A DNA stretch of 64,000 nt from Monocercomonoides exilis (Eukaryota > Preaxostyla > Oxymonadida > Polymastigidae): NCBI GenBank assembly GCA_001643675.2, contig LSRY02000021.1:868001-932000 (forward strand), read 5' to 3'. The notes beneath the pieces are model-generated. The model had not been told where the DNA came from and did no database searches. It was given only the letters and a program-made list of their open reading frames with translations. This document shows positions 23,001-33,596 of the stretch, in pieces. The position numbers and the translations under genes were made by a program. Within the stretch, counting starts at the first letter, position 1. Each line of letters begins with the position of its first letter.

Positions 23001-26000
23001 TCTTGCAAGCTCTGTGGCATTTTCATTGATTCATGTGAGTGGAGGTGAATTGGAGCTCACAGGATTGGTTGTTTCTGAGGATGTCACTTTCACAGCACTT
23101 TCGCCAATCAACGTGAACGGAGCATCACGAGTGGCAGTTGAGGGATGCACATTGACAGAGATGGCAAATGAGGGAGGAAGTGGTGGATGCATGACAGTGG
23201 AGATGAGTGGTGGAGGAACCATATCGATCAAAAACACGAACATATCATCAAAGTGCAAAAACGAAGAAGGACTGAGAGGAGGAGGGATGATGATATTAAT
23301 TGGAAGTGGAGGGAGTTTGGAAATGAAAAATGTGAATTTGTCTGAATGTGAAGTTCCATCAGAGGATGTTGTGGATGGAGGAAAGGGAATGGGAGGAGGA
23401 ATGTTTGTTGCATTGCCAGAGGAAATAGAGATATTTGTGATGGAAGGAATGACATTTGAGGGATGCAATGCCTGGAAAGGGAAGAATCTGTTTGTTTCAG
23501 GATGGGATTTGAGGGAAGTTGTGAACAAGGATCATTTCAAATGGGAGATGAGTTCAGAGGAGTTGGATTTATTGGATGAGTTGTGTGGATGGGAAAGGAA
23601 GACAACAGGCGAGGAGGGATATGTGATTCCGCTGGTTGTGTATTTGTGGTCAAATTGGAGTGGGAAAGGGTTTGTTTCGAAAGAGAAAGGATTTGATTTC
23701 AGTGGATGCGGATATTCTGAAGCACCATGCTCCTCGATCGACCACATGATCAAAATGCGATTCTCTCCAGTTGCTTTGGAGAAATCGAGCATCAAAGTGG
23801 AAGGATCAGCTTCACTCAAACATTCAGTATCCTTGCTGCCTTCCAAACCGTCTGATGAGAGCCGGCCTTTGATTTCAGTTGAAGGAGGTGGTGAGGCTGT
23901 GCACTTGTTCGTTTCTGGTGATGGAGATTCCTCGGATGATGGCTCGCTGATCTCCAACTCGGTGAATGCTTCCTTTTCAAACCTAATAATCGATCTTCCG
24001 AGCAGATGTGAGTTCCACAAATCATTCATCCGCTCTGTGTATTCTGTGTCTTTCTCTCTTTGCAGGTTCATTCCATCTGACACATTGCCTCCTTCTTCTT
24101 CTTCCTTGTGTGTGCTTGACATTGTGGAAGGGGATGTCTCCCTGGAGCACTGTGCACTTGTGACTTTGTCTCTGGCAAATCCTTTTCTGCGACTGTCAGC
24201 CAATTTCCATTCAGCGCACATGCACAACACATCATTCGCCAATTCGTCTATTTCTTCTGGTTGCTTCATATCAGTTTTCTCCTCTGAACTCCACTCAAAT
24301 CAATTTGTTATTGGAGATTCGCCTGATTTGCCAGTGAATATCCCGTCAATGAACATGACATCTGTCACAGCCGAGAATGTGTCGAGAACTGAGGAAGGAT
24401 CAGTGTTTTTGGGTGTGGATGAGTTTGTTGGATTGAAGTGTGGAATGGAGAACTGCACATTCTGGAACTGCCTCAGCCGGCAAAGCAACAGAGGAGGCGG
24501 GCTGATGATGCGCATGAAGAATGAGGAGTCGAGTCTGGGAGTGAAAAACTGCACATTTGTGTTGTGTGCTTGTTCTGAGAGCACAGGGAGAGGAGGCGGG
24601 ATGATGCTGGACTTTTGCGATCCAGATGCTCCCTTTCAAACCCCTTCCAAACCGCTTCTTCTTCACATTGCAGGTGTTCAATTCATGATGAACAGTGCAT
24701 TCATGGGGAAGGATGTGTTTATCAACTGCCATTCGATCGGTGAGCAGATCAACGAAACACTTTTCGCTCTTGACTTTTCGCAGCCCTCGCTGCGCATGAA
24801 CACATCGATCTGTGGGAGCGACTTGACACATTCAGACATCGATCTCATCCCGCTGATCACGTTTCTGTACACGCCGCAGGTGTTTGTGTCGATGGAGTCT
24901 GAAGACAGCAACCAGTGTGGGAAGCAGGACAATCCTTGCCGAAGCGTGTCACACGGAGTGAGGCATGTGCAGGCTGGGCTGTTCAATGCGATATGTGTTG
25001 ACTCATCGAGTGTGGTGGCTGAGCCGACAGTCATCAGCGATCTCACGCTGAAGTCGATCACCAAACACCAATCAGCAATTCATTTCAATTCATCGATCGA
25101 AGAGGAGTCTGAGGGATCGTGGATCATGTTGTTTGAAAACGAGTGTTTGGTCGAAGACTGCTTGTTTTCGTTTGACGAGCATTTCTCAGCAGAGCACACA
25201 GCGATTATGAAGCAATTGAATGGATCGTTGGCATTTTCAGGCTGCACTCTGCAGTCATCGTCTGTTGAGTCCACTCTCAATTCGAGTGTTATTGTGGTTG
25301 AAGGAGGAGTGTTTGAGATGGAGAAGAGCTCGATATGTGTGATGGGCACAGCTCAGCCATTGCTCCTCTTCAAGAGTGGGTCAGCTGCCACTCTGAATCA
25401 GATCGAGATATCCACAATAAAAACAACTGCAACTGCAATGATTGTTGAGTTGAGTGCATCAGTGAACATCATGCAGCTGGCTGCATCTGACATTCTGCAG
25501 CTTGGGGAAAACTTCATTTCTCTGACAAAGGGGAAGAATCAGCATGTGAATGAGAAAGATGCTGGAGAAAGGGTTGTTCTGCAGATGGGCATTTCATCGT
25601 TCTCAAACATCACCAGCAGCAACAGCAGCAGCAGCAATTCCCATGTGGTTGAGTCAGCGTGTGAAAAAACAAGAAGCCAATTGTTGAACTGTTCGTTTGA
25701 AAGATGCTTCACACCTTCAGAGAAAGGGAGCTTGGTGGAAATATCATTTGGGGCATCTCTGTCTCTGCAGTCATGCGAACTGATTGGATATGAGGATGAG
25801 CACCAGAGCGAAAAGAATGGAGCAGATGAGGATGTGTGCAAATGGACTGGATCGGTTGTTGATGTGTGTGAAGGGTTGCTGGAGATGAAGGACACATCGA
25901 TCACAAACTCTTCAAAAGGCGGGCTGTCGATCAGTGGTGGAAGTGCTGTTATCGAAAGCTGCTTGCTTGAGAATAACAGCAAAAGCATCGAAAGATACAA

Positions 26001-27879
26001 GTCTGCAAGAAGAAATGTATTCTGCACAGGCAGCGGAACACTCAATGTTGTTGATCTGAAAGGGGGAGATGGATTGAAGGACAATTCATCTCTTTGGATT
26101 TTGAATGAAGGATGCAAGCTGTTGGGGATGGCTGCTGAAAGATCATCCGAGTTCTTCATTCCAACGCTGAAGTCAGTTGAAACAACTCAAAAAGAAGATA
26201 CAGTTGAACTGACTTTCAGAGGGACGCTTCTTCTGCCATGCAATCTGGGATTCCAGATTGTGTCAAAAATAAACAATGTCAGCTCAATCGAGACTCACGC
26301 TTTTGCGGAAGATGAGTTTGTTTCTGAGGAAGAAGTCCATGGAAAGATTGATTCGTCTTTGATAAGCTCTGCTCCAACAGAAGCAGAAGTTGTTGTGTGC
26401 ATATTGTTTGGAAATGTTTCAAATTCATCGACAACAGAAACTTTTGTTTTGAAAAACAGAAGTGAAGTCAAGGCCAAAGAAGATGATAGAATTGCTGAAG
26501 GAGGAAAAGAAGGAAAATCTTATTTGTTTTTGATTGTTATAATCATGGGCATCATATTGATAATCGTTCTTGTTGTATCCGTTGTTCTGGCTGTCCGGTG
26601 GAGAAAAGCAAAGAATGAAGCAGAAGATCTGAGAGAGATAGTGAATGATAACATCAAAAAGGATCCGAAGGCGTTTGAAATGATAACGATGGAGATGTCT
26701 CCGGAGGAGCAGTGGAGAAGGGAAGAGAGGGAAGCTGAGAAGAAGAATGAAGAGCGGATCAAGAAGAGAATTTATGAGACGAATATGGAGCATTCAGAAT
26801 CATCAGAACATTTGTTGAGTGAGAGTGGATCTACTGAATATATTCTGGGGAAAGATTCAGACAAGATTCCTGAATGGGCATTAGAGAAGGTTGAAGAAGA
26901 GGAAGAGACCAGAAAGCGAACTCCTTCACCATCAATTTCATCCATCTCATCCACTTCAACGACAGATACAGATTCCACTTTTATCCGACCAGAGAGTATG
27001 TGTCCAACCACCTCTTCGATGTCAAACCTTGTGGATGCAATGGCCTGTTCTTCTCCTCATGAGAAGCTGATTGTGGATCTGAGGGATTCGATGTTCATGC
27101 TGCTTCATGGAAAGAATAAGACAAAGGAGATGGCGATAGGCACTCTGCAGGAGAGGGAGCAGACAGCTGCTCAGATCCTGTTCTGGGTGGCAAATCTTGC
27201 GCTCCACTCCTTCGACGAAATGAACAACCCTCTTCAATCGTTGGCCAATCTGAGTCCGCATATTGTGCTGTTCTCGGAGCACATGGTCATCTGCATTGCG
27301 CTCCACTCCGACTGCTCCTCTTCGTTAGAGGATTCAGACTCATCTTCCATCTCATCAACCACAACTATTGCCACCTCTTCCTCTGATTGCTCGTGTGCGA
27401 ATGGGAACGGCAGAGGATCGCCTCCGCCCTCATCGGCGTTTGAGGATGAAGATGATTTCAGGAAGGAGTGCATGCGATGGAAGGCGCCGGAGCTGCTGAG
27501 CGGCGCAAAGGGGCACGCAACAAAGAAGACGGTGGTGTTTTCGATCGGGATGATGGCGTGGGAGTGCCTGACGCTGCAGATCCCGTTTGGGGAATACGAA
27601 GCAGAAGCTGCCGGGCAGAAGATTGCGAACGGGGAGAGGCCAACACTGTGCAGCTGCGAGGGCATTTCGCTCGGCCAGACAGCATGCGCTGCAATGTCGC
27701 AGCAGCCCCACAGCAGGCCCACGCTCCAGGAGCTCAAGAAAGCGTTCATCGCGCTGTTTCCGCCTGCCTCTGCCATGCTCACAGCCTCTGACGCAATCGA
27801 CCTCGTCGATGCCGCAGGCATCCCCCCTCCCTCCGCTTTGCCTGCTTCCGCTGTCTCAGAGACGCTCACCTCGTTTTGA
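20029..27879 (+). CDS. Giant beta-helix surface protein with TM helix and kinase-like tail
   Basis: A single exon of 2,616 residues. I chose the ATG at 20029 because it opens a signal peptide (MYLLILWCLAFYLLVSG); the frame upstream has no ATG. The extracellular part is an array of right-handed beta-helix repeats rich in N-glycosylation sites, NCS/NCT turns and Gly-rich GGGMMI/GMGGGMFV strands. It is divided into modules by recurring delimiters with CG...PC.SI, near 21580, 22620, 23705 and 24915. One TM helix lies at residues about 2165-2192, followed by a basic/acidic juxtamembrane stretch (MEMSPEEQWRREER) and a Ser/Thr-rich linker. The tail has a protein-kinase C-lobe pattern (RWKAPELL, KKTVVFSIGMMAWECLTLQIPFGEYEAE) but I find no HRD or DFG, so it is probably a pseudokinase. 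Likely role: cell-surface adhesion or sensing. It belongs to the same family as the 1-1510 pseudogene. Confidence 0.9.
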   Translation: MYLLILWCLAFYLLVSGNNIDGIEFCFHSTTILSSEKQGLSFEQTSKENCKKGEVENDHSFFVVQNSTINLSVLSCIMSMEKYFASVDSPSKLDLWSCSFSVHPQSKNLFFCSGCRICLCNISFNFVVHDRQLSSLIAHHSKKVLSHCGELCLSSSRISSFEVLGNDPFLSSSCLSSISVTDSLFENITLPKSMKKCDNENGCSERVLVERTVMIGCESPYSGGILSPAMISFRCGNCSFLKCFTTFNKRQNFTEGENVFDDDTFNVQSDEIGGALYGEGNASIILHRCSFLECSSKSSGGVASIENSNGIFVSEECQVINCSSSKETGGYRIRNAHSEVINATSMINCSSNSKTCFYFISCNKNPCIVVSCIFDNASSDLYSSVTHIWHASTLILISNCLMQNCESGSYAPCILLAEEDALNNPSINIKYCLFHNNTAENDDYGHDIHISFHQQWMTIDENNITDCYSSSASPRITRCNDGFYECSSISDLSSWMTNNENNHQITADYSVGIDHEQCGFAPFCRSIKYSLERTTSNSNKTLILRPSVFKEEQISISSNEFSVCGLSKNECVVQSASSSLSVINIASGSFCVQKVTMLQGNAESGTSMPFVVMDGDGSLTMEECEISSVDSKLHLEVSFMQIFGGNVELSGVGIAGMNFLSDSLISFNVNRSGSVLYVVNTNFTSIQRLSGSGGIIERCDASSGSVVVENCHFENVSAGKDGGGLAMRGEWKGELIVNGTSTFEGCCAGSLEEKGRGGGLFINVDSTESDFTIYESVIFSEENPNRAFHGSDVFVQCGSGLLLEEIIDQTSFGFFKDGNCMNNEEKLCGCEDGASLPVIPLCVYLCDFESPISVDERSGADHSRCGYSVFCCSTIDFCVRERVNELVNAMEVISSASIKNPFVVPLFQTSQISISSSSASSSSSQYPFVNVFLTDNISTDCHNVIQCSGSFSLSFLSFVLPRVLPSSISSIIQSSIFLSLSNISIAFSADSLASSVAFSLIHVSGGELELTGLVVSEDVTFTALSPINVNGASRVAVEGCTLTEMANEGGSGGCMTVEMSGGGTISIKNTNISSKCKNEEGLRGGGMMILIGSGGSLEMKNVNLSECEVPSEDVVDGGKGMGGGMFVALPEEIEIFVMEGMTFEGCNAWKGKNLFVSGWDLREVVNKDHFKWEMSSEELDLLDELCGWERKTTGEEGYVIPLVVYLWSNWSGKGFVSKEKGFDFSGCGYSEAPCSSIDHMIKMRFSPVALEKSSIKVEGSASLKHSVSLLPSKPSDESRPLISVEGGGEAVHLFVSGDGDSSDDGSLISNSVNASFSNLIIDLPSRCEFHKSFIRSVYSVSFSLCRFIPSDTLPPSSSSLCVLDIVEGDVSLEHCALVTLSLANPFLRLSANFHSAHMHNTSFANSSISSGCFISVFSSELHSNQFVIGDSPDLPVNIPSMNMTSVTAENVSRTEEGSVFLGVDEFVGLKCGMENCTFWNCLSRQSNRGGGLMMRMKNEESSLGVKNCTFVLCACSESTGRGGGMMLDFCDPDAPFQTPSKPLLLHIAGVQFMMNSAFMGKDVFINCHSIGEQINETLFALDFSQPSLRMNTSICGSDLTHSDIDLIPLITFLYTPQVFVSMESEDSNQCGKQDNPCRSVSHGVRHVQAGLFNAICVDSSSVVAEPTVISDLTLKSITKHQSAIHFNSSIEEESEGSWIMLFENECLVEDCLFSFDEHFSAEHTAIMKQLNGSLAFSGCTLQSSSVESTLNSSVIVVEGGVFEMEKSSICVMGTAQPLLLFKSGSAATLNQIEISTIKTTATAMIVELSASVNIMQLAASDILQLGENFISLTKGKNQHVNEKDAGERVVLQMGISSFSNITSSNSSSSNSHVVESACEKTRSQLLNCSFERCFTPSEKGSLVEISFGASLSLQSCELIGYEDEHQSEKNGADEDVCKWTGSVVDVCEGLLEMKDTSITNSSKGGLSISGGSAVIESCLLENNSKSIERYKSARRNVFCTGSGTLNVVDLKGGDGLKDNSSLWILNEGCKLLGMAAERSSEFFIPTLKSVETTQKEDTVELTFRGTLLLPCNLGFQIVSKINNVSSIETHAFAEDEFVSEEEVHGKIDSSLISSAPTEAEVVVCILFGNVSNSSTTETFVLKNRSEVKAKEDDRIAEGGKEGKSYLFLIVIIMGIILIIVLVVSVVLAVRWRKAKNEAEDLREIVNDNIKKDPKAFEMITMEMSPEEQWRREEREAEKKNEERIKKRIYETNMEHSESSEHLLSESGSTEYILGKDSDKIPEWALEKVEEEEETRKRTPSPSISSISSTSTTDTDSTFIRPESMCPTTSSMSNLVDAMACSSPHEKLIVDLRDSMFMLLHGKNKTKEMAIGTLQEREQTAAQILFWVANLALHSFDEMNNPLQSLANLSPHIVLFSEHMVICIALHSDCSSSLEDSDSSSISSTTTIATSSSDCSCANGNGRGSPPPSSAFEDEDDFRKECMRWKAPELLSGAKGHATKKTVVFSIGMMAWECLTLQIPFGEYEAEAAGQKIANGERPTLCSCEGISLGQTACAAMSQQPHSRPTLQELKKAFIALFPPASAMLTASDAIDLVDAAGIPPPSALPASAVSETLTSF

Positions 27880-29925
27880 CTGGCTCCCTCCAGCATTTGA
27901 GCCTGTGTGTCTGTGTGCCTGTGCACCACCCACCATCTGGCTTGTCGCGCAATGAAGAAAAAAGGGGGTTAGAAAAAAGAAGAAAGAAATGTCTGTGAAA
28001 GTTGTTTTTGCAGCATTCTCAGTGATGCGAGTTTTTGGTGTTTGTATTGCGTTTCCAAGCCAGCAGCATTGCCACTTCGCTTCTGCGCACCTCCATCCAA
28101 GCAATGTGTGATCTCACAATCACCGTGCCTTTTCGTATTTTTTTGTAATCTTGTTTTGCTGGCCAGACTTTCGTTTTTGATCGGGTGCAGCTGAGCAGAT
28201 GCTGCAAAAATATTTATTATTTTATTTTATTTTATTTTATTTTTTTATTCATGGCAATCAACAAATACGCAGAATTCTTTCTCTTTCACTCTTTTCTTTT
28301 CTTTTCTTTTCGCCAGTTCTTTGACAGAAGCTTCGATCCATTTCAAGGCTGTTGTGAAAAAAATAAATAACTGTAATGTGCACGTGCCTTCAAAGACCCG
28401 AAGAAATGGAATCTGTTCCAAAACCCTGATTCAAAGAGCAATATCCTTCCGACTCCAACAAGCGCATCTCACTTAATGGCAGCGTTCTCATCACAGAAGC
28501 ATTCTTTCGCCTCACCTCCTTCCTCATCACCGAATCCTTCGCCTCTCCAGACACCAATGAAATCAGAAAGCCAGACGATGCCTATCTGCTCTTGTTTGTG
28601 CTAACTCTGGAAACAGGCGCTTTGGAGAGTGCACACGCTTTCCTTATTTTGTGCATGCCAAATGCGAGGACAATCGATTTTGATTAGTCGATAAAGATGT
28701 TGCAAGGAAACAAATGCCTGCTAATCACAATTGCAAAAGTGATAATCTGTCCAGAAGATGCACATATGTCGAGTGAAAAAGAATATCGTCAGCATATTTT
28801 CTTTTTGTCTTTTCACACCAAGAATGCTTTCGTTTGCCCAATTTTCGTCCCAGCAATGGGCCTATTTTCATGTCTTGTTTTTCAGACAGCGGGGGATTTC
28901 CATACGACAATTGTTTAAAAAAGAAAAGAAAAGAAAAGAAAAGAAATCACAAAGCAAAAGGAAAAAACAAACTCTGAAAAGTGAATAATTTCCGTTTTTA
29001 TTTTTATTTTTTTGGGGAGGAATATCCAGAGATTTTTTTAAAAACCGAATATTCAAAGCATTTTCCCGGTTTGAAGATATCGCGGCTTCTCGTATTCCAT
29101 GCTACCAATAAAAACATCACCCTAATTGCTCTTTACGAGGCACTTCTGAATGAATGATGAACATCAACTCTTCAAACGCACCAAATTGGTCTTTTCTGAA
29201 TTCTTGATAAAAAATTAATGGAATAACAGTTCATGATTGATTCATATTGTTTTTAAGGCAAACAGATGATTCCTTCTCTAATTTCAAAAATATACAAAAA
29301 GACGATTCTAAGTCGTTAAACTTTCATTCAGTTTTTCAAATTTTGGTTTTGAATAAGAGGTGGAATGTTATTTTTTTTTTCGAAACAATCACTTTTGTTT
29401 TTTTCTATTGATAAAAAAATAGTTTATTACGATCTCATTTGGTAAGAAATTTTTAACCTTATGAATTCTTTTCCATTCAGTTTTCTCTTTTGTTTTTCTC
29501 TATTTTTATTTTCTTCATTTCAACACATACAGGAATGTTGGACTTATTATGATACGATGGAAAAATAGTTTGGAACATCTCGTTGTATTTTTCATTTGCG
29601 CAAAAACTTTACCCATTTCTCGTTTATATTTTTCAACAAACGGTTAAAAAAAGATGAGTTTCACTTTTTATTCTGTTAAATTTTCAAATTAAATTTTTTA
29701 TCAACTCTTCTAAATAATAATAATAATAAAATTAAAACGAATATCATTTACAGAATAATTTTACAAATATATTCAATTAATTATTAGTAAAGCTCTAATC
29801 AGATAAATTAAAAAATACAAATAAAGGTCAGCTCAAAATAGTCTGCAAACAATTAAAAACAAAAATCAACATTAGAATCCAAATGAAAAATAATATTATC
29901 TTTTCAATTTAATATTGATATATTC
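27880..29925. other. Intergenic spacer with pentanucleotide repeats
   Basis: Two kilobases between the surface-protein gene (plus) and the DNase II gene (minus), which converge here. It holds TTTTA repeats near 28220-28248, TTTTC repeats near 28289-28310 and AAAAG repeats near 28921-28946. A moderately GC-rich patch at 28380-28720 has short open frames in all three plus frames, broken by stops; it may be gene debris but I cannot name a family. Confidence 0.4.
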
Positions 29926-31152
29926 CTATTTTGAAAAAAGATTCCTAAATGCTCTATATGTCTTTCGGAAAAAACCATATGGAATAACATCGGAGGGTCC
30001 ATTGCAAGAGTCGGTATTCAATATCAACGAATAAAACATAGAATGAATTTTCGAGTTATTTATACAAACAGCACCTCCTCCTCTCTTCCTCTGAGAGGAC
30101 ATTCTGTTAATATCTCCAATGCAAGTTACTGGGACTTTACGTTCTGCGGAAATTCCCCACTTTGAATGATCTTCAGTTTCTTTCCATTTGTACTCTCCTC
30201 CGCCTTCTATTGGCCCAGAAAGAAGTGACGAAGAAAGGCATTGCTTTGCGGGTCTTGGAGGGCAAAACGGTTTTTCATAAGGACGCATCCATGTCTCCCA
30301 TATCATATCAGCGTTGATATCGGGAACAATAAGATTGGGAGCAAGATCTTTACCCCATGGTGCATTTTTCCCATATCCTCTGAACTTTTGTCCTCCGCGA
30401 GTTACAATATCCCTGATTGCAGTGGCTGGAGTTCTTCCAACAAATGAACCATTCATTGCTTTTGCCAGTTCCGGCATTTGAGTTTGAGCGTTTGAAGAAA
30501 TTTTACTGTAATATATTTGAGGGTGATTGTGCTGCTGAAGAATACCAACTGTATTCAGATTATTTGCATCTAACATATTTACACAGATAATTTTTAAATA
30601 AACATAAAAAGACTAAATTTTTTAACAAACCTAGTGAAAGGCACAAAAAGCTTTGACCATATTGTCTTCCTTTTGAAGAGAAAGAATACTCACGATCAGG
30701 AGGAGGGGGGAATGCAGGGACACTGTGAACAAGCCAAAAGCCTTGATTTTGCGAATAAGAGATAACACCTTTTGTATGTCCATAACTGCTGCTAGTTTTT
30801 CCATCTGGAGTTTCGTCATTGTACATAAAAACTAAATCTGTTTGACTTTTATACAGAGGAAGCAAAGTTCGCCCAAGAGGTGAATCTGTCTGTGTGATAT
30901 CCTTGTTGAGGAACACTAACTTTGATGTTGTCGAATCAATGTAAGTGTAAGCTGTTCCATTTCTAATGCATGAGCTTGGCGCCCCTGACTGTGTTGCAGT
31001 TTTTATCATCATATACCCTGGGAAAACAAAAAAGAATTCACTCATTTCCATTACAAAAATTACACACAGTCGACAGGATTTCCATTTGGATTAACACATT
31101 GTAAAGCACATTTGCTTTGAAAAACAAAAATTTCTAAAAGTATCCAAAACAT
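29926..31152 (-). CDS. Deoxyribonuclease II-like acid endonuclease
   Basis: Join on the minus strand: 31152-31068, 31017-30631, 30569-29926; 371 residues, the usual DNase II size. The N-terminus (MFWILLEIFVFQSKCAL) looks like a signal peptide and leads straight into NPVDW, which the first splice rebuilds across the intron. Family motifs follow: LGRTLLPLY, GHTKGV (His near 109), FWLVHSVPAFPPPP, YGQSFLCLS, EDHSKW (His near 292), and CIGDINR followed by RGGGAVC. The two HxK-type histidines are the catalytic pair of DNase II, which cuts DNA without metal at acid pH in lysosomes. In a gut protist the probable job is degrading DNA of ingested bacteria. No key residue is missing. Confidence 0.93.
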
Positions 31153-31406
31153 CTAACAAAATCGATCTACTACCATTATATGATGAATGAATAATTTTGA
31201 TTAATAGAGATAAATAATTCAGCATTTCAAATAAACTTTTTATAGAAAGCAAGTGATAAGTTTAAAAAAAACCAAATCCATTTTTTTATATAATGCTTAT
31301 TAATTTTGAAATAATAATTTAATCCATAATTAAAAAAGAAAAGAAAAGAAAGAAAATCGAGTTGGAAATGATGACTTTGTTTTTGATTAAAAATCAAAAA
31401 AAGAAA

Positions 31407-31555
<149 letters not shown>

Positions 31556-31585
31556 AGAATGAAAAGAATGAAAATTCTGTATAGT

Positions 31586-31696
31586 GTCAAATTTTTATTA
31601 GTACCCCGTTTTTTATTAGATCCTAAATTTTTTTTTCTCATATTGCTTCATATAGAAGCTTATACGCAATGAAAATAATTTTAAAACAAATAATAT
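31586..31696 (+). repeat. Left TIR of the 12.9-kb element, outer part
   Basis: Reverse complement of 44382-44492 over 111 bases without mismatch. The repeat resumes at 32456-32478 after the nested foldback element and there matches 44359-44381. Confidence 0.9.
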
Positions 31697-32451
31697 ATTA
31701 TTATAAGGTTGTATACCAAATATTTTTGTAAATCATTTCTTTTAAAATAAGATCTGAATTTTTTAAGTTTTATTTTTTGATCAATGTTTTGCTCGTGTTT
31801 CCACGAGTTTTTGAAACCAAGCATTTTCCTTGTTAGCATTGTTTTTAAACTTTTCTTTTTAACAATTTTGGTTATTTTATAACTATAGAAACTCTTTTTT
31901 TTCAATAGTTTTCACACATCACCTTTTTTTCGTAAAACTGAAATTTCAACAAAGGAAATTGTTATTAACAAGATTGCTTGTTTTTCAATGATGGATTATC
32001 TTATGTAATATTATATATATAAGCTTTCTTTGATATTTATATATGTATGAAAAATAAAACGAGAAAAACAAAATATCAACTTTTTCATTTTCTGATATAA
32101 ATACTAATTGATTCAAATTTTCATCACATTTATTATTTGATACACTAATTTGCAAATCATGCACGTATGATTAATTAAAAAATCAACAATATATTTCTTC
32201 AAAATTTCAGTTTTACGAAAAAAAGGTGATGTGTGAAAACTATTGAAAAAAAAGAGTTTCTATAGTTATAAAATAACCAAAATTGTTAAAAAGAAAAGTT
32301 TAAAAACAATGCTAACAAGGAAAATGCTTGGTTTCAAAAACTCGTGGAAACACGAGCAAAACATTGATCAAAAAATAAAACTTAAAAAATTCAGATCTTA
32401 TTTTAAAAGAAATGATTTACAAAAATATTTGGTATACAACCTTATAATAAT
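31697..32451. mobile_element. Nested foldback element inside the left TIR
   Basis: Two 250-base arms, 31697-31946 and 32202-32451, are perfect reverse complements around a 255-base unique loop. The element starts ATTATTATAAGG and ends with its complement. Comparison with the intact right TIR of the host element shows where it landed. ATAT is present once in the empty site and on both sides of this insertion, giving a 2-4 bp TA-rich target duplication. No protein is encoded; the identical 70-codon frames in the arms are by-products of the inverted repeat. Confidence 0.88.
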
Positions 32452-32478
32452 ATATGGGTGATTATTTTTGAAATCATA

Positions 32479-33596
32479 AAATTTCAAATGAAAATTTCGA
32501 TGATGGATTTTTGTTTCATAACAAAGCTGATAATCAAATTTTGAGATGATATAAGCAGTATTATCAACAATTTTATAATGTTTGATTGTCTCACATTCAC
32601 TTCAAGAGAATAATTGATATCTTTTTATGTTTTTTTTGAAAAATCAATTTTGAAAATTATAAATAATAATTCAAAAATAAAACAGCTAGCTGATGAATTA
32701 GTTTTCCATGCATAGAATGTTTTTGATAAAAAACAGCTATGATCAAAATCAAGAATTCTCATTTGAAAAAAGAAAAAAATAAGGGAATGTTTGAGTTATT
32801 AAATATGTCAAATTTTTTTTTAATTTTTGTGTATTTCAATAACAGTTACAACTGAAGGATGAAGACTAATCGTAAATATTCATTGATCTTTGCATCTGTT
32901 GGTCTTAACAACTTCTTTCGAATGAATCGTTGTTTGGATTAAAAATATGACTGATTTAAAAGAAAAGTTGTTCAATAAAAAAGAAGTTTCTTGGATCAGC
33001 CCGTTCAATTGCAGGTTTAATTTTGTCAACGAAGGTTTTGATATATTCATAGTCTTAAATGAATTTTTTCTTTGTATTTATCGTCACTTCCTTAAATACT
33101 TTTTTCGTGGGGCTTTATTTTTTTGCGTTGCCATTTTGAAAGACTGTTATTTCTTATCAAACTGTTTCATATTTTGATAGCATGCTGATTTTTCCTATTT
33201 TGTAATTATCTTCTTCTCAAACCAATCCAAAAAAATAATAAACCTTTAAACCGAATAAAGCTTTAAAGTTGCATGGTTGAAAATTTCATCCACAACTTTG
33301 GGAGATCGGAAGATTATAGAAAATATTCTTTTTTGTGTTTCATATTTTTTCTTTTTTGACAATTATTTATTATTTTGTAAAAACTTTCTTGCTCATTTCA
33401 ACAAGAAGAAATGTCAAAAAGCAAACATAACGAATCAGAAAACTTACAGCTGTGCATATCACAAATCTTTTTTTGGGTTATCTTTTTTGTTAAATTATTT
33501 CATGAATTAGTAAAAAATAAATATTTGAAAAATGAAAACAATATCTATAATTATTTTCCTTGAAAATGACAACCTCAGAGTGATTCCCTGCGTAAT
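32479..33596. other. AT-rich interior of the transposon, no gene seen
   Basis: Only short AT-rich frames occur here (76 codons at 32947-33177 and 77 codons at 33277-33510) and none resembles a protein family. Confidence 0.4.

Noticed and set aside
23532-24269. 245-codon minus frame inside the giant surface-protein gene
   Set aside because: Shadow of a 2,616-codon gene; no promoter, motif or homology of its own.
31681-32461. Two identical 70-codon proteins on opposite strands, as a possible duplicated gene
   Set aside because: They result from the perfect inverted repeat of the nested foldback element; the peptide is Lys-rich and matches nothing.
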